From Streptacidiphilus fuscans (GTDB lineage Bacteria > Actinomycetota > Actinomycetes > Streptomycetales > Streptomycetaceae): 64,000 bases of DNA. Positions 54,807-62,963 of this stretch are shown piece after piece. The position numbers and the translations under genes were made by a program. Positions within the stretch are counted from its first letter, which is position 1. Each line of letters starts with the position of its first letter. Under the pieces are notes generated by a model that was not told the DNA's origin, searched no databases, and saw only the letters and a program-made list of their open reading frames with translations. The stretch is from positions 33,257 to 97,256 of the forward strand of contig NZ_JADPRT010000025.1 of the NCBI RefSeq assembly GCF_015690355.1, read 5' to 3'.

Positions 54807-55196
54807 GTGAACGACTCTGTGTACGTGGGTAACGCCGGCGCCGACGCGGCGCTGGACCGTGGTTGGATCCTGGGTCACTTCAAGGAGCCCGGCGATCCGC
54901 GCCACAGCGAGGACGTGGAGATCAAGTGGGGCGTCCACCCGCCCGGTGACAAGCGGCTGGAGTGGGTCGAGGGCGAGCACCGGACGGCCCTGCTGGTGCT
55001 GATCAGCGGCCGGTTCCGGATGGAGTTCCGGGACCGGAGCGTGGTGCTGGAACGCCAGGGCGAGTACGTCGTGTGGGGTCACGGCGTCGACCACTCCTGG
55101 GTCGCCGAGGAGGAGTCCATCGTGATGACCGTCCGGTGGCCGTCCGTCCCGGGCTACGCCGTGAAGCTGCCCACCGAGCTGCCCACCGAGGAATAG
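54807..55196 (+). CDS. Cupin-like small protein
   Basis: 129 aa, GTG eight bases after TAGCGT. The strands TALLVLISGRFRMEFRDRSV and YVVWGHGVDHSWVAEEESIV form a cupin-type beta barrel with His residues at the metal site. Actinomycete homologues are sometimes misnamed signal peptidase I. Ligand unknown, cytoplasmic. Confidence 0.75.
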   Translation: MNDSVYVGNAGADAALDRGWILGHFKEPGDPRHSEDVEIKWGVHPPGDKRLEWVEGEHRTALLVLISGRFRMEFRDRSVVLERQGEYVVWGHGVDHSWVAEEESIVMTVRWPSVPGYAVKLPTELPTEE

Positions 55197-55220
55197 CGAG
55201 CCGGGCCGGGCCGGCGCTGG

Positions 55221-55349
55221 TCAGTCGAGCAACGCCGAGAGCTTCTTCGGCGCGAGGCACCGGTAGCTCTCGGTCACCAGCTCACGGACCTCGCGCCAGT
55301 CGGTGTCCTCGGTCAGCCCCAGGCACAGCCGCCGCACCCACCCGGTAAG
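55221..55349 (-). pseudogene. C-terminal remnant of a MmcQ/YjbR-type gene
   Basis: The minus strand reads LTGWVRRLCLGLTEDTDWRE then VRELVTESYRCLAPKKLSAL, ending LLD and a stop at 55221. This is the C-terminus of MmcQ/YjbR proteins. Upstream, the frame is closed by a TGA near 55385 and no N-terminal half is seen, so it is a decayed fragment. Confidence 0.6.
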
Positions 55350-55484
55350 ACGCCGATGAGAGCGGCCTGAGCGCTCACTTCACCTGGTCCGGCACGACGC
55401 TCACGCACGCGAGCCGCAATCCCTTGCCCGGTCAGGGAAAGCACCCCTCGATGCCTTCCTGCGCACGTGAGAGTGGACTGAGGA

Positions 55485-55523
55485 TTGCCCGCGAGGTCTT
55501 TTGCGCCCGGACCTCGCGGGCAA
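55485..55523. promoter_or_regulatory. 14-bp perfect hairpin upstream of the mIHF-like gene
   Basis: TTGCCCGCGAGGTC (55485-55498) and GACCTCGCGGGCAA (55510-55523) pair perfectly with an 11-base loop, 57 bp before the ATG of the next gene. It may be a terminator of the upstream unit or a 5' leader structure. The stretch 55350-55484 otherwise holds nothing supportable. Confidence 0.7.
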
Positions 55524-55580
55524 CACTGGGCTCACCTGGAACAAGGGGAATCAATCCCTCCGGTATCCGAGGAGGCGGTA

Positions 55581-55898
55581 ATGATCCGCACCCGTGAGCT
55601 CACCCACGACGAGGCCGAGCAGGCCGTACACCAGCAGCGCGAGCTCCTGCTCGCCGCCGTCGCGCACGAAGGGCCCACAGCGGCGGCCCGGGTCTGCCAC
55701 GACGCCCTGCGCGGGGATCCCGCCGCCGCAGGCCTGTCCCTCGCCGCGCTCCTGCGCGCGCTGCCCACCGTCTCCTGGCTCACCGCCCACGACATCCTCA
55801 AGGTCACCCGGGCCGACGAGGACACCCAGCTGGGCTCCCTGAGCCCGTACCAGCGCACGGCGCTGGCCTCCGCTCTCGCGCACGTGCCTGCCGCCTGA
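55581..55898 (+). CDS. Diverged mIHF/helix-two-turn-helix-like DNA-binding protein
   Basis: 105 aa; ATG after GAGGAGGCGGTA. Residues 5-55 form helices (ELTHDEAEQAVHQQRELLLA); residues 55-103 (LAALLRALPTVSWLTAHDIL then GSLSPYQRTALASALA) align by pattern with the actinobacterial integration host factor, in which the LP-GVG...A-I-...RR-RGLG-NQR region contacts DNA. Here the GVG turn reads TVSW and RGLG reads LGSL, so binding may differ. Likely a nucleoid-type paralogue. Not the housekeeping mIHF. Confidence 0.6.
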   Translation: MIRTRELTHDEAEQAVHQQRELLLAAVAHEGPTAAARVCHDALRGDPAAAGLSLAALLRALPTVSWLTAHDILKVTRADEDTQLGSLSPYQRTALASALAHVPAA

Positions 55899-55979
55899 CC
55901 TCAGCTCCCGGCCTCGGCGCGGCCCCGGCCCCGGCCCGGACTTCTGACTGTGCGCCCTATGGACGACATCGGTCTTCGG

Positions 55980-56025
55980 GGCGGCCGGCACGTGGTAGCC
56001 ATCAGCCACCACGTCCCTGGCCGCC
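55980..56025. promoter_or_regulatory. Interrupted hairpin before the GHL10 gene
   Basis: GGCGGCC/GGCCGCC (55980-55986, 56019-56025) and ACGTGGT/ACCACGT (55990-55996, 56008-56014) form a two-part stem ending 12 bp before the GTG, so it may affect translation or terminate the upstream unit. Confidence 0.5.
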
Positions 56026-56037
56026 TCAGGAGCACCC

Positions 56038-57675
56038 GTGCCGGACCACCCGCGGACCTCTGCCGCGTTCGCCCTCCCGACGACCCGGCGTGCCGTCCTG
56101 CGCACCGCCGTTCTGCGCACCGCCGCGCTCGCGGCGACCGCAGCCGTCGGCCTCCCCCAACTGACGGCAACCGCAACGGCAGCGGAAAGAAGCACAGGCG
56201 CTGAAACAGCCGGTCACTGCGACCGCCAGCTGCGCGGCGAGTGGATCGCGTCCGTCCGCAACACCAACTGGCCGTCCCGGCCCGGGCTGAGGCCGGTCGA
56301 CCAGCAGGCGGAGCTCGTCCGGCTGTTCGACCACGCGGCCCGGCTCGGGCTCAACGCCGTCTTCGTGCAGGTCCGGCCGACCGCCGACGCCTTCTGGCCG
56401 TCGCCGTTCGAGCCGTGGTCGCAGTATCTGACCGGTGTTCAGGGCCGGGACCCCGGCTACGACCCGCTCGGCTTCATGGTCGACGCCGCCCATGCGCGCG
56501 GCCTCGCCCTGCACGCGTGGTTCAACCCCTACCGGGTCTCGGTCCATGACGACCTGGAGGCGCTCGTCCCCGACCATCCCGCCAGGCGGAACCCCGACTG
56601 GCTGGTGCGCTACGGCGGGCAACTCCTCTACAACCCGGGCGTCCCGGCCGCGCGCGCCTTCGTCGAGGACGCGATCCTCGACGCCGTCGCGCGCTACCCG
56701 GTCGACGGGGTGCACTTCGACGACTACTTCTACCCCTACCCCGACGGCACCGAGCCGTTCCCCGACGACGCGGCGTTCGCGGCATACGGGCGGGATGCCG
56801 GCTGGACCGACCGCGTCGCGTGGCGGCGGCACAACGTGGACCTGTTGGTCCGCGAGATGCAGGCGCACGTGCGCGCCGTGCGTCCCGAAGCGGCCTTCGG
56901 GATCAGCCCGTTCGGGATCTGGCGGAACGCCTCGACCGACCCGCGCGGCTCGGCCACCACGGGTCTCCAGTCCTACGACGCCCTCGGCGCCGACACGCTG
57001 CGCTGGGTCCGCAACGGCTGGGTGGACTACGTCGCGCCGCAGCTCTACTGGAGCATCGGCACCCGCGTCGCTGACTACGCGGTGCTGGCCCGGTGGTGGG
57101 CGGACGCCGTCGACGGCACGGACGTCCAGCTGTGGATCGGGCAGGCCGTCTCCAGGGTCGGCGTCCCCGGCCAGCCCGCCGCGTGGCAGGACCCCGCCGA
57201 GCTCTCCCGCCACCTCGCGCTCGACGCGAGCCTGCCGCAGATCGACGGCGAACTCCTCTACAGCTGCGCGGACGTGATCGCCGACCGGATCGGCGGCGTC
57301 AGCAGGTTGGCCGCCGACCACTGGCAGCGGCCCGCGCTGCCCCCGGTCCTCCCGCGCCTCGCCGCCGGGCGACCACCGCTGCCTCCACTGGTCGAGTCCG
57401 CCGACGGCCCGGCGGGAGCGACCGGCGCCGCCGGACTCGTCACGCTGACGCTGCGCGCGCGAGGGCAGCAAGTCCCCAGCCGGTACGCGATCCGCCTGCA
57501 ACCCTCGCATCCGGGCGCCGCTCCTGGCCCGCTGGTCGCTGTCCTCCCCGGCGCGCCGGAGGCGTCATGGACGGGCCCCGCCGCGCCGGACGGCTGGACG
57601 TACGCCGTAACGTCGGTCGACTGCGCCAACCGGGAGAGCATTCCCGTGACGGTCACTCAACTCGTCGGCGCCTGA
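56038..57675 (+). CDS. Tat-exported GHL10-type (DUF187) glycoside hydrolase-like protein
   Basis: 545 aa, GTG with AGGAG upstream. A twin-arginine signal (TTRRAVLRTAVLRTAALAAT) precedes the mature part. The GHL10 domain (about 60-380) is recognised by LRGEWIASVRNTNWPSRPGL, VFVQVRPTADAFWPS, AHARGLALHAWFNPYR and VDGVHFDDYFYP, the last likely the strand-end acidic site. A C-terminal Pro/Ala-rich beta domain (about 410-545) completes it. Members are thought to act on cell-wall glycans. Extracellular. Confidence 0.9.
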   Translation: MPDHPRTSAAFALPTTRRAVLRTAVLRTAALAATAAVGLPQLTATATAAERSTGAETAGHCDRQLRGEWIASVRNTNWPSRPGLRPVDQQAELVRLFDHAARLGLNAVFVQVRPTADAFWPSPFEPWSQYLTGVQGRDPGYDPLGFMVDAAHARGLALHAWFNPYRVSVHDDLEALVPDHPARRNPDWLVRYGGQLLYNPGVPAARAFVEDAILDAVARYPVDGVHFDDYFYPYPDGTEPFPDDAAFAAYGRDAGWTDRVAWRRHNVDLLVREMQAHVRAVRPEAAFGISPFGIWRNASTDPRGSATTGLQSYDALGADTLRWVRNGWVDYVAPQLYWSIGTRVADYAVLARWWADAVDGTDVQLWIGQAVSRVGVPGQPAAWQDPAELSRHLALDASLPQIDGELLYSCADVIADRIGGVSRLAADHWQRPALPPVLPRLAAGRPPLPPLVESADGPAGATGAAGLVTLTLRARGQQVPSRYAIRLQPSHPGAAPGPLVAVLPGAPEASWTGPAAPDGWTYAVTSVDCANRESIPVTVTQLVGA

Positions 57676-57732
57676 GCCTCCCGAGGCGCGCTGGTCTCTA
57701 CGCTGGACACCTCACGGACGGAAGGCTGGGCC

Positions 57733-58299
57733 ATGCGGAAACTGATCTACGGCATGAACCTGACCCTGGACGGCTACATCGCCGCGCCCGGCGACGACAT
57801 CGGCTGGAGCGGACCGCCGAGCGACGAGCTGTTCCAGTGGTGGCTCGACCACGAGCAGGCGAGTGGCCTGTCGCTGTACGGGCGCAAGCTGTGGGAGACG
57901 ATGAGCTCCCACTGGCCGACCGGCGACCAGCAGCCCAACGCCACCCCGGCGGAGATCGAGTTCGCGCGGAACTGGCGGGACACGCCGAAGGTGGTGTTCT
58001 CCTCGACGATCGACAAGGTCGACTGGAACGCCCGCCTGGTCACCGGCGACGCGGTCGCGGAGATCACCCGGCTCAAGGCCGAGGACGGCGGCCCGATGAA
58101 CATCGGCGGCGCGACGCTCGCCGGTGCGGCCATGCGCGCCGGGCTGATCGACGAGTACGTGATCGCCGCCCACCCGGTCCTGGTGGGCGGCGGCACGCCG
58201 TTCTTCACCGCGCTGGACAGCTGGGTCAACCTGGACCTGGTGGAATCGCGGACGTTGCCCGGCGGCGTGGTCCTGACCCGGTACGAGACGAGGCGCTGA
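57733..58299 (+). CDS. Dihydrofolate reductase / RibD C-terminal family protein
   Basis: 188 aa. MRKLIYGMNLTLDGYIAAPG, SLYGRKLWETMSSHW, FSSTIDKVDWNARLV and MNIGGATLAGAAM match the RibD_C/DHFR-like family. Such stand-alone members are NADPH-dependent reductases with unknown substrate. Stands 57 bp after the GHL10 gene. Confidence 0.9.
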   Translation: MRKLIYGMNLTLDGYIAAPGDDIGWSGPPSDELFQWWLDHEQASGLSLYGRKLWETMSSHWPTGDQQPNATPAEIEFARNWRDTPKVVFSSTIDKVDWNARLVTGDAVAEITRLKAEDGGPMNIGGATLAGAAMRAGLIDEYVIAAHPVLVGGGTPFFTALDSWVNLDLVESRTLPGGVVLTRYETRR

Positions 58300-58325
58300 C
58301 ACCCGCACCGGCGACTCCTACGACG

Positions 58326-60170
58326 TCACCAGCGGCGTCCCTCGTCCAGCTTGACCTCGTTCAGGTGTCCCCCGTCCAGGTGTCCCCCGTCCAGGACCAG
58401 GTGCGCGTCCGCCCAGACGTAGGGCGACGGGTCGTGGGTGACGATCAGCACCGCGCGGTCCGCCGTACGACGGCGCAGCGTGGTGACGGCCACGGCGGCG
58501 GACTGCGGGTCCAGGCCCGCCACGGGCTCGTCCAGGATCCAGACCGCGGAGTCGCGCAGGTACGCGCGGGCGAGCGCGAGTCGGCGCAGTTCGCCGCCCG
58601 AGAGTTGGGACTGCAGGGGGTCGAGGACGGTGTCGTACCCCTGCGGCAGTCGGGACAGCGCGTCGTGGAGGCCCGCCTCGCGCGCCGCCGCAGTGATCTG
58701 GGCGCGGGTCGCGTCCGGCCTGGCCACACCGATGTTGTCGGCGGCGGAGGCGGGCAGCAGGTCGGTGTGCTGCGGCACCAGGGTGAGCTCGTCGCGCAGG
58801 CGCTCGGTGGGGAGTCGGTCCGGTCGGCGGCCGTTCAGCACCACCTCGCCGCGGACCGGCTCGACGAGCCGCAGCACGGCGCGCACCAGCGTGGACTTGC
58901 CGGATCCGCTCGGTCCGGAGACGACCACGGTTCGTCCCGCCCGGAGCACGAGGGACACCTCGGACAGCGTGTCGTGCTCCGCGCCGGGGAAGCGGACGGA
59001 GACGTCGCGGAACTCCAGCGCCGCGGCGCAGGGGTCGGCGGCCAACGTCTCAGCGTCCGCCTCCGACGTTCCGGCCCGCTCCGCGACCGGCGCGTCCCAG
59101 ATCTCGGCGACCCGGTCCGCGGCTGCGGCGGCGGAGGTGAACAGCAGTGTGGTGCGCCCCAAGGACTGCAACGGCGGATAGAGGCAGCCGAGGAACGCCG
59201 CAAAAGAGAGGAGTTGACCGACCGTCATCCGGTGCTGGCCGACCTCCCAGGCACCCAGGCCGATCACGCCCAGCACGCAGAGCGCCTCCAGGACGACCAC
59301 CACCTGGTGGTAGCACTCCTCCAGCCGCACCGCCGCCATCGTGGCCCGCAGCCAGCCGCCCGCCTCGACGTCGAGCCGCTGCTCCTCCTCCCCCCGGCGG
59401 CCGAACATCCGACGCAGCGTCCCGCCCCGCAGCGACTCCTCGATCACCGCGCTCACCGCGCCGTCCGCCGCACGTTGGGCGCGCGCGGCGACCTCCACGC
59501 GGTCCGTCATCACCCGTGCGGCCAGCCAGAACACGGGCGCGGCGGCAAGCACGGCCAGCGCCATGTCCCAGCGCAGCCAGAACAGCGCGGCACTGAACAG
59601 CACGGCGCTGACCACCGCCGACGCGATGCCGATCGCGCCGGTCACCGCCAACTCCTCCACGGCCGCGACGTCGCCGGTCAGCCGCTCGACGAGGTCGCCG
59701 GGCCGGTGTCGCCGGAAGAAATCGGCCGGAAGCCGCTGCAGATGCGCGAAGACCCGCGCACGCAGGCGCAGGATGAACCGCTCGCCGACCCATGCGCCCA
59801 GACAGTTGCCCGCAAACCCGACCAGCGCGGCAACGACACTGACGGCCAGCCAGACACCCGCCGGCCCCCAGTACGCCCGCAACGATCCCGTCTGCAACGC
59901 GCTGTCGGTCAGGTCCCCGAACAGCAGCACCACCACCGTCTCCGCCAACGCGGTCACCACCAGCGACACGCTGACCAGCACCAGCCAACGCCGGTCCCCT
60001 CGCGTCAACGGCCAGAACCGCACCAACGCCCGGAGCCCGGAATCGCCCGGCGCACCACCGTCGTCGCCGTCGTCGCCGACCACCGACGGCTGCCGCCTCG
60101 GCAGCGCCTCGACCTCGGCATCCGCCGGAGCGGCGATCCCCGCCTCCTGCGTCGGCGTGGACGTACCCAT
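58326..60170 (-). CDS. ABC exporter (fused permease and ATPase)
   Basis: 614 aa from the ATG at 60170 (GAGGAGTGGGG upstream). Residues 60-340 hold six TM helices (WLVLVSVSLVVTALAETVVVLL and others) with FRRHRPGDLVERLTGDVAAV. The nucleotide-binding domain follows: Walker A GPSGSGKS (from about 419), signature LSGGELRRLALARAY, Walker B VWILDEPVAGLDP. A single chain of this type works as a homo- or heterodimer exporter of peptides, lipids or drugs. The tail carries a repeated DGGHL motif (two 15-bp repeats). No partner half-transporter is adjacent. Confidence 0.92.
   Translation of the reverse strand: MGTSTPTQEAGIAAPADAEVEALPRRQPSVVGDDGDDGGAPGDSGLRALVRFWPLTRGDRRWLVLVSVSLVVTALAETVVVLLFGDLTDSALQTGSLRAYWGPAGVWLAVSVVAALVGFAGNCLGAWVGERFILRLRARVFAHLQRLPADFFRRHRPGDLVERLTGDVAAVEELAVTGAIGIASAVVSAVLFSAALFWLRWDMALAVLAAAPVFWLAARVMTDRVEVAARAQRAADGAVSAVIEESLRGGTLRRMFGRRGEEEQRLDVEAGGWLRATMAAVRLEECYHQVVVVLEALCVLGVIGLGAWEVGQHRMTVGQLLSFAAFLGCLYPPLQSLGRTTLLFTSAAAAADRVAEIWDAPVAERAGTSEADAETLAADPCAAALEFRDVSVRFPGAEHDTLSEVSLVLRAGRTVVVSGPSGSGKSTLVRAVLRLVEPVRGEVVLNGRRPDRLPTERLRDELTLVPQHTDLLPASAADNIGVARPDATRAQITAAAREAGLHDALSRLPQGYDTVLDPLQSQLSGGELRRLALARAYLRDSAVWILDEPVAGLDPQSAAVAVTTLRRRTADRAVLIVTHDPSPYVWADAHLVLDGGHLDGGHLNEVKLDEGRRW
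58363..58392. repeat. Two tandem 15-bp repeats in the ABC exporter tail
   Basis: AGGTGTCCCCCGTCC occurs twice in a row (58363-58377 and 58378-58392), encoding DGGHL twice near the C-terminus. Confidence 0.85.
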
Positions 60171-60228
60171 CCGCCCCACTCCTCTCGTCTCCCACAACTC
60201 ACGGCAACCCACAGCAACCCATGACGAA

Positions 60229-60265
60229 GGGGCGGATCCGCTGCCCCGTGCTGCGGACCCGCCCC
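60229..60265 (-). terminator. Hairpin terminator between the His-rich peptide gene and the ABC gene
   Basis: GGGGCGGATCCGC (60229-60241) pairs with GCGGACCCGCCCC (60253-60265), with one mismatch, 38 bp after the peptide stop. It separates the peptide transcript from the exporter gene. Confidence 0.65.
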
Positions 60266-60303
60266 GAAGTGACTCTCGCCGTCTACCGCCTCAGCGGCGA
60301 CGT

Positions 60304-60414
60304 TCAGCGGCCGTTACGGCCCCAGCCGTGGCGGCAGTGGTGACGGCGGTCGTGACGGTCGTGGCGGTCGTGCTTCCAGCCGTGACGACGGAGGCCCGGG
60401 AAACGAAGGCTCAT
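60304..60414 (-). CDS. 36-aa histidine/arginine/aspartate-rich small protein
   Basis: An ATG at 60414 follows AGAAGGAGAACTCTG, an excellent Shine-Dalgarno with seven-base spacing, and opens a 36-codon frame ending TGA. Codons are strongly G/C-ended. The peptide begins MSLRFPGLRRHGW and continues with three HD/R steps (KHDRHDRHDRRHH), a single Cys and GWGRNGR at the end: 8 His, 1 Cys. This suggests a metal-binding (Ni, Zn or Cu) small protein, or a nucleic-acid-binding one. It is too short for ordinary gene finders. It lies upstream of the ABC exporter on the same strand, but a hairpin separates them. Confidence 0.7.
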   Translation of the reverse strand: MSLRFPGLRRHGWKHDRHDRHDRRHHCRHGWGRNGR

Positions 60415-60448
60415 CAGAGTTCTCCTTCTCGAAGTTCCTTGCGGATTC

Positions 60449-60475
60449 CAGTTCCAGCACTGGGTGGAGGAACTG
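60449..60475. promoter_or_regulatory. 7-bp inverted repeat upstream of the His-rich peptide
   Basis: CAGTTCC (60449-60455) and GGAACTG (60469-60475) are separated by 13 bases and lie 35 bp before the peptide ATG, in an AT-richer stretch. Candidate operator. Confidence 0.45.
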
Positions 60476-60698
60476 AGTAGATCGTGGCAAAACTTCGCGA
60501 CGAAGACGGCGTTCTGTTGCTGAGAGACACGTGAGATTACACGGCGTCAGTTCACATGCGGCACTCAAGAAAATAAGCCGAACGTGGGACGCCGTCGGTC
60601 ACGCGGACGGAGCAATGAATATCAGACGTACACATATCGCAGCAGCTCGCGGACTCCGGAAGTCAACTCCTCGACTGTGCGCTCCAGATGAGAAACTC

Positions 60699-61220
60699 TC
60701 ACCCAGCGCCGCCGGAAGCCGTCCTCGACTCCCCCACGCCGCGCTGGAACCAGACGCCCTGCTTCCCCCCGAGGTCGGCGGGGCCCGCCTGGCCGACCTC
60801 GACGAACCCCGTCCTGACCAGCACCTTCTGCGATGCGGCATTCCCGTGGGAGGTGGCCGCGCGGAGCTGGTGCAGCCCGTGCTCCTCCGCCGCCAACCGA
60901 CACAACTCCCGCACGGCCGCGGTCGCCACGCCGCGCCCGGCCGCCTGTTCCGCAACCCGGTAGCCGAGATTCGCGGTTTCCTCCCCGACGAAGAAGAGGT
61001 TGAACCGGCCCAGAATCGAGCCGTCCTCGGCGACGAGCACGTAGTAGGCGACGCTTCCGGCTTCCTGCTCGGCCAGCATGGCGCTGTGCCGCTCGGCGAA
61101 ATGTTCGAAGAACTCATCACCCCGATCGGAGATCGAGGCCGCGAAGTACGCGCGGTTGGCCAGCTCGAAGGCAAGGACCGCCGCTTCATGGTCGCCCCGG
61201 AGGCGCTGCAATTCGTCCAC
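60699..61220 (-). CDS. GNAT acetyltransferase (RimJ/RimL-like)
   Basis: 173 aa, GTG start. RimJ/L pattern: LGYRVAEQAAGRGVATAAVR, then GLHQLRAATSHGNAASQKVLVRTGFVEVG. The preceding FNLFFVGEETANLG block is the substrate loop. Acceptor unknown, perhaps a protein N-terminus or antibiotic. Confidence 0.9.
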   Translation of the reverse strand: MDELQRLRGDHEAAVLAFELANRAYFAASISDRGDEFFEHFAERHSAMLAEQEAGSVAYYVLVAEDGSILGRFNLFFVGEETANLGYRVAEQAAGRGVATAAVRELCRLAAEEHGLHQLRAATSHGNAASQKVLVRTGFVEVGQAGPADLGGKQGVWFQRGVGESRTASGGAG

Positions 61221-61471
61221 CGGCCGACTCTATTGGGGCGGCGTGCCACGGTCACCCGAGTTTCCGCCAAGCCGCCCGCCGCCGGGCGGCCCGAGCGCTT
61301 CGGACTCGTCCCGCATCGCTTCGATGCGCTTCTGGACATGGGGCCGGCGTCCGGGGGTGTACGGGATCGTACGGGTTCTACTCGATCAGTTGTGCCCTCT
61401 GCTGCCCGCTGCTGAGCTTCGGGGTGCGCCTCGGCACCGGCTCGGGGCGGACCGACGAACCGGAGGGTTCC

Positions 61472-61840
61472 ATGCGATTCACCAGGACCAGGAAGCGTGC
61501 CTCAGCCGCCGCGCTCGCCGTGGTGGCGATGGGCGTGATCGGAGTGGGGGCCGCGACCTCGGCGCAGGCCGCCGAGGGCTCCTGGACGATCCGCAGCGGC
61601 GGCTGCGTCGCGCTGGAGGAGGTCGAACTCCAGAGCGGCCACGACCACATGGCGATCGATCCGATCGCCGCCCCGAGCGGCTGTGAGTTCGGCATCATCA
61701 ACGTGAACACCGGCCAGTGGGTGTACGGCCCGACCACCGACCCCCGCGAGTCGCCGTGGGAGTACGACGGCCCGGACGTGAGCCTCAAGGCGTGTACGTG
61801 GGGGCCGCGCAGCGCAGAGGCGTGCGGGCCGGTCAACTGA
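61472..61840 (+). CDS. Small secreted four-cysteine protein
   Basis: 122 aa; ATG with GGAGGG upstream. Signal peptide (SAAALAVVAMGVIGVGAATSAQA) cut near residue 35. The mature 88 residues have four cysteines (GGCVALEE, SGCEFG, KACTWG, EACGPVN), consistent with two disulfides. No domain recognised. Unlinked neighbours. Confidence 0.8.
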   Translation: MRFTRTRKRASAAALAVVAMGVIGVGAATSAQAAEGSWTIRSGGCVALEEVELQSGHDHMAIDPIAAPSGCEFGIINVNTGQWVYGPTTDPRESPWEYDGPDVSLKACTWGPRSAEACGPVN

Positions 61841-62099
61841 CCCGCCACAGCGCGCGGCCGGGGCAACTGACGCCGAACGCTCCGGGACGAGGCGAGGTCG
61901 AGGCCGGCCAGGACGGCGGTTAGCCGATCGCGGAGGTGGCCACGTCACGCGACGCAACGCGGGAGGGTCGGCCCCGGCCGAGCACTTGAACCGCCGGTGG
62001 CCCAAACACAGCGCGGCCCCCGCGGGCGCGCGCAGCCCGATGGCCGCGCCCGGATCGTCCGATGTGGGAAGCCCGCAGGCGGCTCCGACACCGCCCGGA

Positions 62100-62105
62100 T
62101 AGGGT
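62100..62105 (+). promoter_or_regulatory. -10 element giving a leaderless start for the next GNAT gene
   Basis: TAGGGT, exactly seven bases before the ATG at 62113. The rest of 61841-62099 shows nothing else supportable. Confidence 0.45.
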
Positions 62106-62112
62106 CGTGACC

Positions 62113-62619
62113 ATGAGCGCCTACGAACCGATGCCCTTTCACCTCGAAACCGAGCGGCTGGTCCTGGAGCTGGGGACCGAGGCGGACGCCGAAGAGCTCT
62201 GCGCGCTCGTCGGCGAGCGGGACGGCGACGGAACGACCGTCGAGCGGGCTCGGGCGTACATCGCGGAGGCGCGTGTCGAGGCCGCGAAGAACGGCTTCAC
62301 GCTGCTGCACATCCGTCGGCGCGAGGAAGGCGACTTCATCGGTTACTGCGGCCTGCTGATCGGCCGTGGCTCCCTCGAAGAGCCGGAGATCGGCTACGAG
62401 TTGTTCAAGCGGGTGCACGGGAACGGCTACGCCACCGAGGCCGCCCGCGTCGTTGTGGAAGCCGCGGCGGCGACCGGGCGGGAGCGGCTCTGGGCCACGG
62501 TGGGCGGCTGGAACGCGCCGTCGTTCCGGGTGCTGGAGAAGGTCGGGTTCGAGCGGGACCGCGTCACCCTGGACGAGCAGGGCCGCGATCGGGTGTGGAT
62601 GACGCGCACGCTGCCGTGA
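62113..62619 (+). CDS. GNAT acetyltransferase (RimJ/RimL-like)
   Basis: 168 aa from the ATG at 62113 (MSAYEPMPFHLETERLVLEL). Core GNAT motif IGYELFKRVHGNGYATEAAR, then TVGGWNAPSFRVLEKVGFER. FHLETERLVLEL at the N-terminus is the RimJ/RimL hallmark. Leaderless start probable. Acceptor unknown. Confidence 0.9.
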   Translation: MSAYEPMPFHLETERLVLELGTEADAEELCALVGERDGDGTTVERARAYIAEARVEAAKNGFTLLHIRRREEGDFIGYCGLLIGRGSLEEPEIGYELFKRVHGNGYATEAARVVVEAAAATGRERLWATVGGWNAPSFRVLEKVGFERDRVTLDEQGRDRVWMTRTLP

Positions 62620-62927
62620 CGGTGAAAGGCGCACGTACGCACGCCCCCGACGCAGGGCATTGCGACTGCATACCTTCGCATGCGCCCACCTCCCACGCAT
62701 CGTTCGTCAACCGACGGTTCCGGTGCTCGGGAGCCGTCCGCGCGACGCACCGGACGCCCGCCGTAGGGCCACCCAACTCCTGCCGTTCACAAGGATGTTG
62801 AAGATGAGGACCAGTCACATCCGAACCCCGGTGTGACCTGCGTCGCCCCTTCGTGCACCTTCTGAGGTGATCTTGTGAAGGTCTGCGGCCGATTGCATAA
62901 CGATGCTGCCGAGCGAGCGGCCCGAGC
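62620..62927. other. 308-bp stretch without a gene
   Basis: Both strands were read. A 13-codon frame (MLKMRTSHIRTPV) near 62800 and TTGTGA-17-CATAAC (62873-62901) are seen, neither convincing. No other gene or repeat. Confidence 0.6.
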
Positions 62928-62957
62928 TTGTTCGCGCGCGGGGCCGAGCCCTAGGTT
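62928..62957 (+). promoter_or_regulatory. Promoter of the glycosyltransferase gene, probably leaderless
   Basis: TTGTTC (62928-62933), 18 bases, then TAGGTT (62952-62957), six bases before the ATG at 62964. Transcription would start at the start codon. Confidence 0.6.
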
Positions 62958-62963
62958 CCCGCC

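Noticed and set aside
57093..60224. 1043-aa open frame crossing the GHL10, RibD-like and ABC exporter genes
   Set aside because: Passes through three well supported genes in wrong frames; Arg/Gln/His-rich with no domain.
60531..61415. 294-aa plus-strand frame over the GNAT gene
   Set aside because: The opposite-strand GNAT has clear acetyl-CoA motifs; this frame is its shadow.
62800..62840. 13-codon leader-like frame MLKMRTSHIRTPV
   Set aside because: No cysteine or amino-acid run that would explain attenuation, and a better promoter lies downstream of it.
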